A stretch of 33,856 bases of DNA, from the NCBI RefSeq assembly GCF_004348595.1, contig NZ_SMKD01000059.1, positions 1 to 33,856 of the forward strand, written 5' to 3'. Origin of the DNA: Micromonospora sp. KC723 (GTDB lineage: Bacteria; Actinomycetota; Actinomycetes; Mycobacteriales; Micromonosporaceae). The notes under the pieces were generated by a model. It was not told the origin of the DNA and did no database searches. It saw nothing but the letters and a program-made list of their open reading frames with translations. The translations under genes were made by a program, and so were the position numbers. Numbering within the stretch: the first letter of the stretch is position 1; each line of letters opens with the position of its first letter. Shown piece after piece: positions 1 through 6,797 of the stretch.

Positions 1-21
1 GGGCAGCCCCGCGCCCGCCGA

Positions 22-1014
22 TCACGGCCCCAACAACCCCGACAACACCCGGTGCGTCCGGTTCGACCGCACCGCCGCCCGCTGCTGACCCGCCGTCACC
101 TCGATGTACGTCTGCGACGACGCCAACGACGCATGACCCAGCAACCGCATGATCTCCGCCGCGCTCGCCCCGTCCTCCGCCAACCGCGTCGCGAACGTGT
201 GCCGCAACGCGTGCAGCCGCGCGCCGCGCGGCACCCGGTCACCGACGCCCGCCCGCCGGTAACACGAGTCCACCAGGTACTGCAACCCACCCCGGCGCAG
301 CGGCTCACCACGCCGATCCACCAGGAACGCCGAGTCCGGCCGCACCGTACGCGAACCGAACCGCCGCGCCCGGCTCTCCAGATAGGTCACCAGCACCCGG
401 TCCAACTCCGGCTCGACGGGCACCACCCGCGGCCGGCCACCCTTGCCCGCCACGTCCACCCGCCGCTCGCCCGGCCGACCCGCCACCGACGACACCCGCA
501 ACGCCAGCAGCTCCGACAGGCGCAAACCCGCGCACAGCGCCAACGCCAGCACCGCCACGTCCCGCTCCGGCCACGGATCCCGCTGCCGGGCGTCCTCGTG
601 CGCCACCGACGCCAGCAGTTGCTCGGGGGTGTCGTCGCCGCGCAGTGGCTTCGGTTGGGACAGCGGGGTACGCGGACGGCCCACCGCCGGCATCGGATTG
701 CCGGCTACCACTCCTTCGGCCACCAGGAAGGTGAAGAACGCGTTCCAGCTCGACCAGGCCCGGTGCACCGACGCCGCGGCCCGGGGGACGGCGAAGCGGG
801 CGAACGCGGCGCGCATCAGGCGGGGGGAGAGGTCGACGACCATGACCTGGGCGAGGGGGAGGGGAGGGGTGCTGACCTCGCCGTCCAGCGTCGCCACGGT
901 GCGCAGATCCCGCCGGTACGCCTCGAGGGTGTGGGGGGAGGGCTTGCGGGTGGCTCGGGCGGTCAGGAACTCCTCGATCAGGTTCTCTACCGATTCGCCC
1001 TGTTTGTCATGCAT
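22..1014 (-). CDS. Xer-like tyrosine recombinase beside the dif site
   Basis: A 330-residue tyrosine recombinase, expected to cut and rejoin DNA through a covalent 3'-phosphotyrosine intermediate. An N-terminal SAM-like core-binding domain spans about residues 8-110. The catalytic domain has the full set: R165 (AGLRLSEL), K191 (GKGGRPR), H268 and R271 (LHALRHTFAT), H294 (LLGHASL) and Y303. The HALRHTFATRLAEDG and GHASLASSQTYIEV stretches are typical of Xer and phage integrases. I chose the ATG at 1014; the frame stays open to 1173, but that extension is Pro/Arg-rich and looks non-coding. The start codon lies inside a perfect dif-like inverted repeat (1007-1032), and a dif site lies 0.85 kb away. 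It diverges from the SUMF1-domain gene. It need not be the housekeeping XerC or XerD, whose genes usually lie elsewhere. Confidence 0.9.
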   Translation of the reverse strand: MHDKQGESVENLIEEFLTARATRKPSPHTLEAYRRDLRTVATLDGEVSTPPLPLAQVMVVDLSPRLMRAAFARFAVPRAAASVHRAWSSWNAFFTFLVAEGVVAGNPMPAVGRPRTPLSQPKPLRGDDTPEQLLASVAHEDARQRDPWPERDVAVLALALCAGLRLSELLALRVSSVAGRPGERRVDVAGKGGRPRVVPVEPELDRVLVTYLESRARRFGSRTVRPDSAFLVDRRGEPLRRGGLQYLVDSCYRRAGVGDRVPRGARLHALRHTFATRLAEDGASAAEIMRLLGHASLASSQTYIEVTAGQQRAAVRSNRTHRVLSGLLGP

Positions 1015-1032
1015 AAGGGATATTATGCATGA
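1007..1032. promoter_or_regulatory. dif-like inverted repeat over the recombinase start codon
   Basis: Left arm TCATGCATAA (1007-1016), 6-bp centre GGGATA (1017-1022), right arm TTATGCATGA (1023-1032). The arms are perfect reverse complements. The CATAA-N6-TTATG core and 6-bp centre match the layout of Xer recombination sites (two arms of about 11 bp around 6 bp). It covers the ATG of the recombinase (1012-1014). It could be a recombination site for that enzyme, an operator for autoregulation, or both. An ordinary repressor operator is the main alternative. Confidence 0.6.
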
Positions 1033-1148
1033 TTCTCGCCTTCTGGTCGATCGAGCAGGGGGTGGACCGGCTCGCGGCGTGCGTCGGTGGCGGCCGGGAG
1101 GCGACGGTTCAGGCAAACAAGGGCCGGGCGGGCGGTCGGTAAGATCAC

Positions 1149-1817
1149 GTGTCGATGGACGATGACCAGGCACTCGACATGATCGCCATTCCAGCGGGCA
1201 GGGTGACGGTGTCCGACCGGCGGACGCGGTCCCACTGGTCGGTCGACCTCGCGCCGTACCAACTCGCCGCGGTCCCGGTGACCCAGGCGCTCTACGCCCG
1301 GGTCACCGGCCAGTGGCCGAGCGCCGCCGGAGGCGACCGGCTGCCCGTGGAGAGCGTGTCGTGGCGGGACGCGGTGCGGTTCTGCAACAGCCTGTCCCGG
1401 CAAGAAGGTCTGCCGCCCGTGTACCGCCTCGACGACGATGGCGTCGAGGCGGACGGGACCGGCGGGTACCGACTACCGACCGAGGCCGAGTGGGAGCACG
1501 CCTGCCGGGCCGGTACGACCGGCCCCCGATACGGCCCGCTCGACGAGATCGCCTGGCACCGCGGCAACGCGGAGGGGCGGCCCCATCCCGTCGGCGGCAG
1601 GCAACCGAACGCGTGGGGTCTGTACGACATGCTGGGCAACGTCTGGGAATGGTGCTGGGACATCTACGACGCCGAGGTCTACGACAGCTACCGCGTGCTG
1701 CGTGGTGGTGGCTGGTTCGACCAGCCCTGGAGCTGCCGGGCCTCGGTACGCCGCCGCAGCCACCCGACGCTCCGAATCGACGACCTGGGGTTCCGCATCG
1801 CGCGCAGCCCGCGTTGA
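1149..1817 (+). CDS. SUMF1/FGE-sulfatase domain protein, not a canonical FGE
   Basis: A 222-residue protein made almost wholly of one formylglycine-generating-enzyme-type domain. Hallmarks are YRLPTEAEWEHACR (107-120), GLYDMLGNVWEW (157-168), LRGGGWF (184-190) and the closing LGFRIARS. True FGE oxidises a cysteine in sulfatases and uses two active-site cysteines about five residues apart just after the GGS-W motif. Here the second is present (C196, in WSCR) but the position of the first is D191, so sulfatase activation is unlikely. Other family members bind ligands or are sulfoxide synthases. No sulfatase gene lies in the window. The start is GTG 1149; ATG 1155 is also possible, and a TAAGAT box at 1140-1145 would give an almost leaderless message. 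The gene is bracketed by the repeat at 1007-1032 and the dif site at 1867-1894. Confidence 0.85.
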   Translation: MSMDDDQALDMIAIPAGRVTVSDRRTRSHWSVDLAPYQLAAVPVTQALYARVTGQWPSAAGGDRLPVESVSWRDAVRFCNSLSRQEGLPPVYRLDDDGVEADGTGGYRLPTEAEWEHACRAGTTGPRYGPLDEIAWHRGNAEGRPHPVGGRQPNAWGLYDMLGNVWEWCWDIYDAEVYDSYRVLRGGGWFDQPWSCRASVRRRSHPTLRIDDLGFRIARSPR

Positions 1818-1866
1818 CGCCGCGCAGGGCTGGTCCACCGCTACCGGGGAAGGACCCCGACACCTT

Positions 1867-1894
1867 ACTTGACATAATGTACATTATCGAACCT
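1867..1894. other. dif: Chromosome dimer resolution site (dif)
   Basis: ACTTGACATAA (1867-1877), centre TGTACA (1878-1883), TTATCGAACCT (1884-1894): the 11-6-11 layout of a XerC/XerD site. On the minus strand the XerD-type half reads TTATGTCAAGT, matching 9 of 11 positions of the E. coli XerD half (TTATGTTAAAT, recalled from memory); over the whole 28 bp I count about 19 matches. The central 14 bp (1874-1887) are a perfect palindrome. It lies in a gene-free gap between the SUMF1-domain gene and the xylanase promoter and is strikingly AT-rich for this genome. XerCD with FtsK would resolve chromosome dimers here, which would place the window at the replication terminus. Confidence 0.88.
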
Positions 1895-1992
1895 TTCTGG
1901 CGGCTGTCCGGCCCGCTGGCAGGCGACCCGGCCACGCGCCTGGACGGACGGTCCGGACCCGCCTGGCAAACCGGCTTCGGGTCGGGATCTGT

Positions 1993-2050
1993 CGGAACTT
2001 CCGGAGTGCGACGTGAAGCGGCGAGCAGCGACGCCCGGGCAACTTCCGGA
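1993..2050. promoter_or_regulatory. Candidate operators upstream of the xylanase
   Basis: A 10-bp direct repeat, AACTTCCGGA, occurs at 1996-2005 and 2041-2050. The first copy sits in the perfect odd palindrome CGGAACTTCCG (1993-2003); the second continues to TTCCGGAA. A related CCGGAAC lies at 2115-2121, downstream of the promoter. Copies on both sides of the promoter suit a sugar-responsive repressor, but none is identified. Confidence 0.4.
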
Positions 2051-2061
2051 AATCTTCGTGG

Positions 2062-2090
2062 TTGACCGGCCGGTCCGGCGCTCCTAACGT
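2062..2090 (+). promoter_or_regulatory. Promoter of the GH10 xylanase
   Basis: A -35 box TTGACC (2062-2067), a 17-bp spacer and a -10 box TAACGT (2085-2090). The perfect 12-bp palindrome GACCGGCCGGTC (2064-2075) overlaps the -35 box and may be an operator. Transcription would start near 2097, leaving a leader of about 140 nt. Confidence 0.55.
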
Positions 2091-2237
2091 TTCGTTCTAG
2101 TTGCGGAAATCGATCCGGAACTATCGGTGGCGCTCGCGGCCGCACGCCCCCGAGCTTTCCCCGCACGGCACCGCTGCGGCGCCGTGGAGTCCCGCATTCT
2201 CCCGGCGCCACGGCGGTCCACTCCGGAAGGACAGCAG

Positions 2238-3431
2238 ATGAAGCTGAGACGGTGGACAGCCGTCGCCGCAGTCGCCGTCGCGACCGCGGCGGTGCTCAAC
2301 ACCCTGCCGGCCACGGCCAGCCGCCCGTACGACCCGACCGCACAGAGCCTGGGCGCGCTCGGGCAGCGCCACGGCCTGTACATCGGCACCGCGGTCGACA
2401 TGGACGCCCTCGCCGACCCGAACAACCCGAAGTACCGTCAGCTCGCCGCTTCGGAGTTCTCGTCGGTGACCGCCGAGAACGTCATGAAGTGGGAGAGCCT
2501 GGAGCCGACCCGGGGCAACTACAACTGGGCCCAGGCCGACGCGTTGGTCGACTTCGCCCGGCGCAACGGCCAGCGGGTCCGTGGGCACGTCCTGGTCTGG
2601 CACAACCAGGTGCCCGGCTGGCTGACCAGTGGGGTGGCCGACGGTTCGATCACCCGCACGGAGCTGCGCGAGTTACTGCGGAGGCACATCACCACCGTGG
2701 TCAGCCGCTACCGGGGCCGGATCTGGCAGTGGGACGTGGTCAACGAGGCCGTCAGTGATCCGTGGGACACCCCGCCCACGTTGCACTACAAGGGTTTCTG
2801 GGCCCAGCACCTGGGGCCCGGGTACATCGCCGACGCGTTCCGCTGGGCGCGGGCGGCGGACCCGAAGGCGTTGCTGTTCTACAACGACTACAACATCGAG
2901 GCCTTCGGGTCGGGTGATCCGGCCAACGACAAGACCCAGTTCGTGTACGACATGGCGAGGCGTCTGCTGGCCGAGGGCGTGCCGATCGACGGTGTCGGCA
3001 GCCAGGGCCACCTCGGTACCCAGTACCCCAACTACGACACGTTCCAGGTGACCGCGGCGCTGAAGCGGTTCTCCGCTCTCGGTCTGGCCACCGCGTTCAC
3101 CGAGGTCGACGTGCGGAGCCGGCTCACCGACGGTGTGCTGGCGGGTGACGCCGAGGAGATCAACCCGCGCTTGCAGGCGTCCGCGGCCAACTTCAGTGTG
3201 CTGATGAAGGCGTGTCTGGCCGACCGGCACTGCCTGTCGTACACGGTGTGGGGTTTCACCGACCGGCACTCCTGGGTGCCTGGCACGTTCAAGGATCCGC
3301 CGCAGGGTATGGCCACCCTGTACGACGAGCAGTACCGGCCGAAGCGGGCGTACCAGGAGATCAGGTCTGACCTGGTCTTCGCCGGCCCGCCGTACGTCCT
3401 GCCCCGGGCGACGCACCGTCCGCGTCGCTAG
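2238..3431 (+). CDS. Secreted GH10 endo-1,4-beta-xylanase
   Basis: A 397-residue endo-beta-1,4-xylanase that cleaves xylan backbones outside the cell with retention of configuration. A Sec signal peptide (MKLRR then an Ala/Val-rich core, cleavage probably after ATA near residue 28) precedes one GH10 barrel. The acid/base is E170 in WDVVNEAVSD and the nucleophile is E289 in AFTEVDVRS. Other hallmarks are VTAENVMKWESLEP (77-90), GHVLVWHNQVPGWL (116-129) and YTVWGFTDRHSW (335-346). No carbohydrate-binding module follows, so it is a single-domain enzyme. The ATG at 2238 is chosen over the upstream in-frame codon because of a GGAAGG ribosome-binding site (2225-2230) and the signal peptide. It has its own promoter and ends in a strong terminator. 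Confidence 0.95.
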   Translation: MKLRRWTAVAAVAVATAAVLNTLPATASRPYDPTAQSLGALGQRHGLYIGTAVDMDALADPNNPKYRQLAASEFSSVTAENVMKWESLEPTRGNYNWAQADALVDFARRNGQRVRGHVLVWHNQVPGWLTSGVADGSITRTELRELLRRHITTVVSRYRGRIWQWDVVNEAVSDPWDTPPTLHYKGFWAQHLGPGYIADAFRWARAADPKALLFYNDYNIEAFGSGDPANDKTQFVYDMARRLLAEGVPIDGVGSQGHLGTQYPNYDTFQVTAALKRFSALGLATAFTEVDVRSRLTDGVLAGDAEEINPRLQASAANFSVLMKACLADRHCLSYTVWGFTDRHSWVPGTFKDPPQGMATLYDEQYRPKRAYQEIRSDLVFAGPPYVLPRATHRPRR

Positions 3432-3437
3432 GGCGGT

Positions 3438-3482
3438 CCGGGTCCGGTGGCGCGCGGTCAGTCGTCGTGCCGCCGGACCCGG
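3438..3482. terminator. Bidirectional terminator hairpin
   Basis: CCGGGTCCGG (3438-3447) pairs perfectly with CCGGACCCGG (3473-3482), and the stem extends inward with G-U wobbles. There is no U tract, as is common in actinobacteria. It lies between the convergent xylanase and SDR genes. Confidence 0.7.
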
Positions 3483-3525
3483 TTCGGTGTCCTCTGTGGT
3501 GTGCGGGGTGGCGGTCGCGGGTCGT

Positions 3526-4251
3526 TCAGATGCCGCCGGCGACGCGCAGGACAGCGCCGGTGGTGTACGAGGCGTCGGGGCTGAGCAGCCAGGCGACGGC
3601 TCCGGCGACCTCGTCGGGTTCGCCGGGTCGGCCCATCGGGATGCGGTGGGCGACGCGGTCGGGGCGGTCGGGCATCGCGGAGAGGGTGTGGATGTCGGTG
3701 CGGATGGTGCCGGGGGCGACGGCGTTGACGCGGATGCCGTGCGGCGCCAGTTCCTTGGCCAGGCCGATGGTGAGGGTGTCGGTGGCGGCCTTGACGGCGG
3801 CGTAGTGGACGTACTCGCCGGGGCTGCCGAGGGTGGCGGCGGCCGAGGAGATGTTGACGATGGCGCCGCCGGTGGTGAGGCGGCGGGCGGCCTGCTGGGC
3901 GCAGAGGACGTAGCCGATGAGGTTGACGTCGACGACGTGGCGTAGGTCGTCGACGCGCAGGTCGGTGAAGGGCCCGATGGGGCTGGTGACGCCGGCGTTG
4001 TTGACCAGGCCGGTGAGTGGGCCGAGTTCTTCGGCGGCGTCGAAGAGCCGGGTGACCTGGTCGGGGTCGGTGGTGTCGGCGGGTACGGCGACGGCGTGGC
4101 GGCCCCGGGCGCGGACGTCGGCCACGACGTGTCGGGCGGCGTCGTGGTCGCGGCGGTAGCCGATGGCGATGTGGTGGCCGTCGGTGGCGATCCGGCGGGC
4201 GACGGCGGCGCCGATGCCGCGGCTGCCGCCGGTGATGATGGTGACTGTCAA
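3526..4251 (-). CDS. SDR-family NAD(P)-dependent oxidoreductase
   Basis: A 241-residue classical short-chain dehydrogenase/reductase, closest in style to FabG-like 3-oxoacyl-ACP reductases. The Rossmann motif TGGSRGIG (7-14) binds the cofactor; R11, and the Arg residues after the second strand (GYRRD), suggest NADPH. NNAG is at 84-87, N110 lies in the catalytic tetrad, the Ser is in NISSAAA (133-139), and Y150-x3-K154 is the catalytic pair (EYVHYAAVKA). The C-terminus has the usual GRPGEPDEVA and GAVLRVAGGI. The substrate cannot be read from the sequence, and no partner enzyme is beside it. The ATG start at 4251 is followed at once by the first beta strand. The next gene diverges, with about 225 bp between starts. 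Confidence 0.92.
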   Translation of the reverse strand: MTVTIITGGSRGIGAAVARRIATDGHHIAIGYRRDHDAARHVVADVRARGRHAVAVPADTTDPDQVTRLFDAAEELGPLTGLVNNAGVTSPIGPFTDLRVDDLRHVVDVNLIGYVLCAQQAARRLTTGGAIVNISSAAATLGSPGEYVHYAAVKAATDTLTIGLAKELAPHGIRVNAVAPGTIRTDIHTLSAMPDRPDRVAHRIPMGRPGEPDEVAGAVAWLLSPDASYTTGAVLRVAGGI

Positions 4252-4477
4252 CGGTCCTCTCTCCTGCCCCGGCCGATGGTGGTGACCCTACCGGGCGGGT
4301 TGCTGACGGCGTGGTGGTGTGAGGTCGGGTGGGGATGACGAGTTGCCGGGTGGCTCGGGTCATCGCGACATTGGGGTACACCGCTCCTTCCGGCACCGCT
4401 GTTGACGGGTGGCCGCGGGCGTTTCGTGGCGGGCTCTAGGCTCTGCGCGTCGGGGTGCGGTGAGGCGGAGGTGCGCG

Positions 4478-4939
4478 GTGCGCGGTGTGGGTGTCGGTGA
4501 CCTGGTCGAGGACTTCGAGTTGCCGGACGAGACGGGTACGCCCCGGCGGCTGTCGGAGTTCCTGGCGACGGGTCCGGTGGTGCTGTTCTTCTACCCGGCG
4601 GCGATGACCCGGGGATGCACGGTGGAGAGTTGTCATTTCCGGGATCTGGCGGCGGAGTTCGCGGCGGTGGGCGCTTGCCGGGTGGGCGTCAGCCGGGATC
4701 CGGTGGACCGGCAGGCGGAGTTCTCCCGGCGGCACGGGTTCGACTTTCCGTTGTTGTCGGATGCCGACGGGCGGGTGGCCGAGGTGTTCGGGGTGCGGCG
4801 ACGGCTGCCGTTGGGGCCGTTGGGCACGCGGCGGATGACCTTTGTGATCGGGGCGGACCGTCGGGTCCTCGCGGTGATCCACAGTGAGCTGGACATGAAC
4901 GGTCACGCCGATCAGGCGTTGCGGGCACTCGGGGGCTGA
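4478..4939 (+). CDS. bcp: BCP/PrxQ-type peroxiredoxin
   Basis: A 153-residue thiol peroxidase of the AhpC/TSA fold that reduces hydrogen and organic peroxides in the cytoplasm, probably recycled by thioredoxin. The signature TRGCTVESCHFRD (44-56) carries the peroxidatic C47 and, five residues later, C52 as resolving cysteine, the CTxExC pattern of atypical 2-Cys BCP enzymes. GVSRDPVDRQAEFSRRHGFDFPLLSD follows as usual. The frame is open from 4409, but I place the start at GTG 4478, six bases after a GGAGG (4467-4471); this removes an Arg-rich extension and starts the protein at VGDLVEDFELPDE as in the family. It is a single gene with no regulator next to it. Confidence 0.9.
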   Translation: MRGVGVGDLVEDFELPDETGTPRRLSEFLATGPVVLFFYPAAMTRGCTVESCHFRDLAAEFAAVGACRVGVSRDPVDRQAEFSRRHGFDFPLLSDADGRVAEVFGVRRRLPLGPLGTRRMTFVIGADRRVLAVIHSELDMNGHADQALRALGG

Positions 4940-5006
4940 TCTTTTCTCTGTCGCAGCCGGCTGGTATCAAGGGCGGAATCAAACACGTGTACGGAAGAGG
5001 GCTGTG

Positions 5007-5690
5007 ATGGCGGGCCAGGGTTTGTCCGATGACGAGGTGCGGGGCATCCGGGAGGCGTTGGCGGCGGGTCGCAGACCCAAGGTGGTGTTCACCGTCTCGG
5101 CGGGGCAGATCGCCGGGCAGGTCGGTCAGGTGGTGGAGTTGACCGACCCGGCGGTCTCCGACGAGTTCGTGGTGGTGCGGTTCGGTCGGGACGAGTTGCC
5201 CTTCTCCCCCGCTGACGTGGCGATCGCCCCGAGGGGGGCGGGACGCAGAGCGGTGGAGGCGAAGCCGGAGCCGCCGGTCGAGGAGGCGGCGGTGGCGCCG
5301 GAGTTCGTGTTGGACACGCCGCCGGTGCCGGCACCGCGTCGGGAGGAGCCGAGGGTGGAACAGCAGGCGGAGCCGAAGCCGGCGCCGCGGCGGCCGGTGA
5401 AGGCGGTCAAGCCGAAGGGGCCGGCGGGTTTGACGGTCACGCTCGCCTACGCCGACGGTGAGTGGACGGTGGCGGCGCAGCAGGGCACGAAGGCTCTCGC
5501 CAAGCCGTACGTGGTGAAGCCGGCCGAGGCGTTGCGGATGGTGGCGTTGGTGGACGTGCCGGGGGTGCAGGAGGCGGTGGAGCAGATCCTGGCCGCGGAG
5601 CGGGCCGAGGCCGAGCAGCAGGCGGAGAAGCTGCGCGCCGAGTTGGCCGAGATCGAGGCGCGGTTGGCGGAGTTGCGCGAGGCGGGCTGA
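5007..5690 (+). CDS. Conserved actinobacterial protein of unknown function
   Basis: About 227 residues in three parts: an N-terminal block (1-80; LSDDEVRGIREALAAGRRPKVVF, then a beta-rich stretch ending DELPFSPADVAI), a Pro/Glu/Lys-rich linker (about 85-140), and a C-terminal block (142-227) ending in a charged Ala/Glu-rich helix (AAERAEAEQQAEKLRAELAEIEARL) likely to be a coiled coil. I recall similar proteins in many actinobacteria, possibly under the name DUF6319, but I am not certain of that name. There is no signal peptide or membrane segment and no obvious catalytic motif. Translation starts at GTG 5004 or ATG 5007 after GGAAGAGG. It converges on cydB. Confidence 0.8.
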   Translation: MAGQGLSDDEVRGIREALAAGRRPKVVFTVSAGQIAGQVGQVVELTDPAVSDEFVVVRFGRDELPFSPADVAIAPRGAGRRAVEAKPEPPVEEAAVAPEFVLDTPPVPAPRREEPRVEQQAEPKPAPRRPVKAVKPKGPAGLTVTLAYADGEWTVAAQQGTKALAKPYVVKPAEALRMVALVDVPGVQEAVEQILAAERAEAEQQAEKLRAELAEIEARLAELREAG

Positions 5691-5732
5691 CGTCGCCGCC
5701 GGGTGTGGTGCCGGTTGGTCGACACCTGGTTG

Positions 5733-5777
5733 CGGCAGGTGGCGGTGTCCCTGGTTGCGGGGTGCCGCCACCTGCCG
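5733..5777. terminator. Bidirectional terminator hairpin
   Basis: CGGCAGGTGGCGG (5733-5745) and CCGCCACCTGCCG (5765-5777) are a perfect 13-bp inverted repeat with a 19-base loop. It sits between the stop codons of the convergent unknown gene and cydB. Confidence 0.8.
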
Positions 5778-5784
5778 GTGTGGG

Positions 5785-6783
5785 TCAGTGTCGGGGGATG
5801 TTGGCGACGCCGATCCGTTTGCGGAACACCCAGTAGGTCCAGCCCTGGTAGGCCAGGACGATCGGGGTGAACAGGACCGCCACCCAGCTCATGATCGTCA
5901 GGGTGTAGGGGGTGGCGGCGGCGTTGGTGGCGGTCAGGGTGCCGGCCGGGTCCAGGGTGGATGGCAGCACGGTCGGGAACAGCGCGGCGAACAGGGTGGC
6001 CACGGCCAGGCCGATGGCCGCGGCGGTGCCGGTGAAGGCCCAGCCCTCGCGGCGTACCCGGGCGGCGGCGAGCCCGCCGAGCAGGGCGAGGGCCGCGCCG
6101 GCGGCGAGCACGACGGCGGCGGCGCTGGCGCGGATGGTCAGCGTCCAGGCCAGGAACGCCACTGTGACGGCGGTGGTGCCGGCGCCGAGGCGCACGGCGA
6201 GGACGCCGGCCCGCTGGCGGATGTCGCCGGTGGTCTTGAGAGCGATGAACACCGCGCCGTGGGTGAGGAACAGCGCCGCGGTGGTCGCTCCGCCGAGCAG
6301 GGCGTAGGGGTTGAGCAGGTTGAACAGGCCGCCGGCGTACTCGTGGTCGGCGTCCAGGGGTACGCCGCGCAGGATGTTGGCGAAGGCGACGCCCCACAGG
6401 ATCGCCGGGACGAGGGAGCCGACGACGATGGCGGTGTCCCAGCGGTGTTTCCACTGCGCCTCGGGGCGCTTGTGCCGGTACTCGAAGGCGACGCCGCGGG
6501 CGATGAGGGCGAGCAGGATCAGCAGCATCGGCAGGTAGAAGCCGGAGAGCAGGGTGGCGTACCACTCGGGGAAGGCGGCGAACATGGCGCCGACGGCGGT
6601 GATCAGCCAGACCTCGTTGCCGTCCCAGACGGGGCCGATGGTGTTGATCAGGACTCGGCGTTCCCGGTCGTCGCGGCCGAGGACGGGCAGCAGCATGCCG
6701 ACGCCGAAGTCGAAGCCTTCGAGGATGAAGTAGCCGGTGAAGAGCACGGCCACGAGGAGAAACCAGATGGTGGTCAGGTCCAC
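5785..6783 (-). CDS. cydB: Cytochrome bd ubiquinol/menaquinol oxidase subunit II
   Basis: A 332-residue integral membrane subunit of the bd-type terminal oxidase, the partner of CydA in high-affinity oxygen reduction coupled to quinol oxidation. Family hallmarks are GYFILEGFDFGVGML (17-31), GPVWDGNEVWL (50-60) and a C-terminal YQGWTYWVFRKRI. About eight or nine hydrophobic helices can be seen. The start is GTG 6783 with an upstream GGAG; the long in-frame extension toward 8097 is a shadow of cydA. Only 14 bases separate it from the cydA stop, so the two are co-transcribed. No cydD or cydC assembly transporter follows, so those genes must lie elsewhere. Confidence 0.95.
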   Translation of the reverse strand: MDLTTIWFLLVAVLFTGYFILEGFDFGVGMLLPVLGRDDRERRVLINTIGPVWDGNEVWLITAVGAMFAAFPEWYATLLSGFYLPMLLILLALIARGVAFEYRHKRPEAQWKHRWDTAIVVGSLVPAILWGVAFANILRGVPLDADHEYAGGLFNLLNPYALLGGATTAALFLTHGAVFIALKTTGDIRQRAGVLAVRLGAGTTAVTVAFLAWTLTIRASAAAVVLAAGAALALLGGLAAARVRREGWAFTGTAAAIGLAVATLFAALFPTVLPSTLDPAGTLTATNAAATPYTLTIMSWVAVLFTPIVLAYQGWTYWVFRKRIGVANIPRH

Positions 6784-6797
6784 GACGGGCTCCGGGG

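Noticed and set aside
22..1014. Naming the first recombinase xerC or xerD
   Set aside because: The catalytic residues are general to the family, and housekeeping xer genes usually lie in other neighbourhoods; orthology cannot be judged here.
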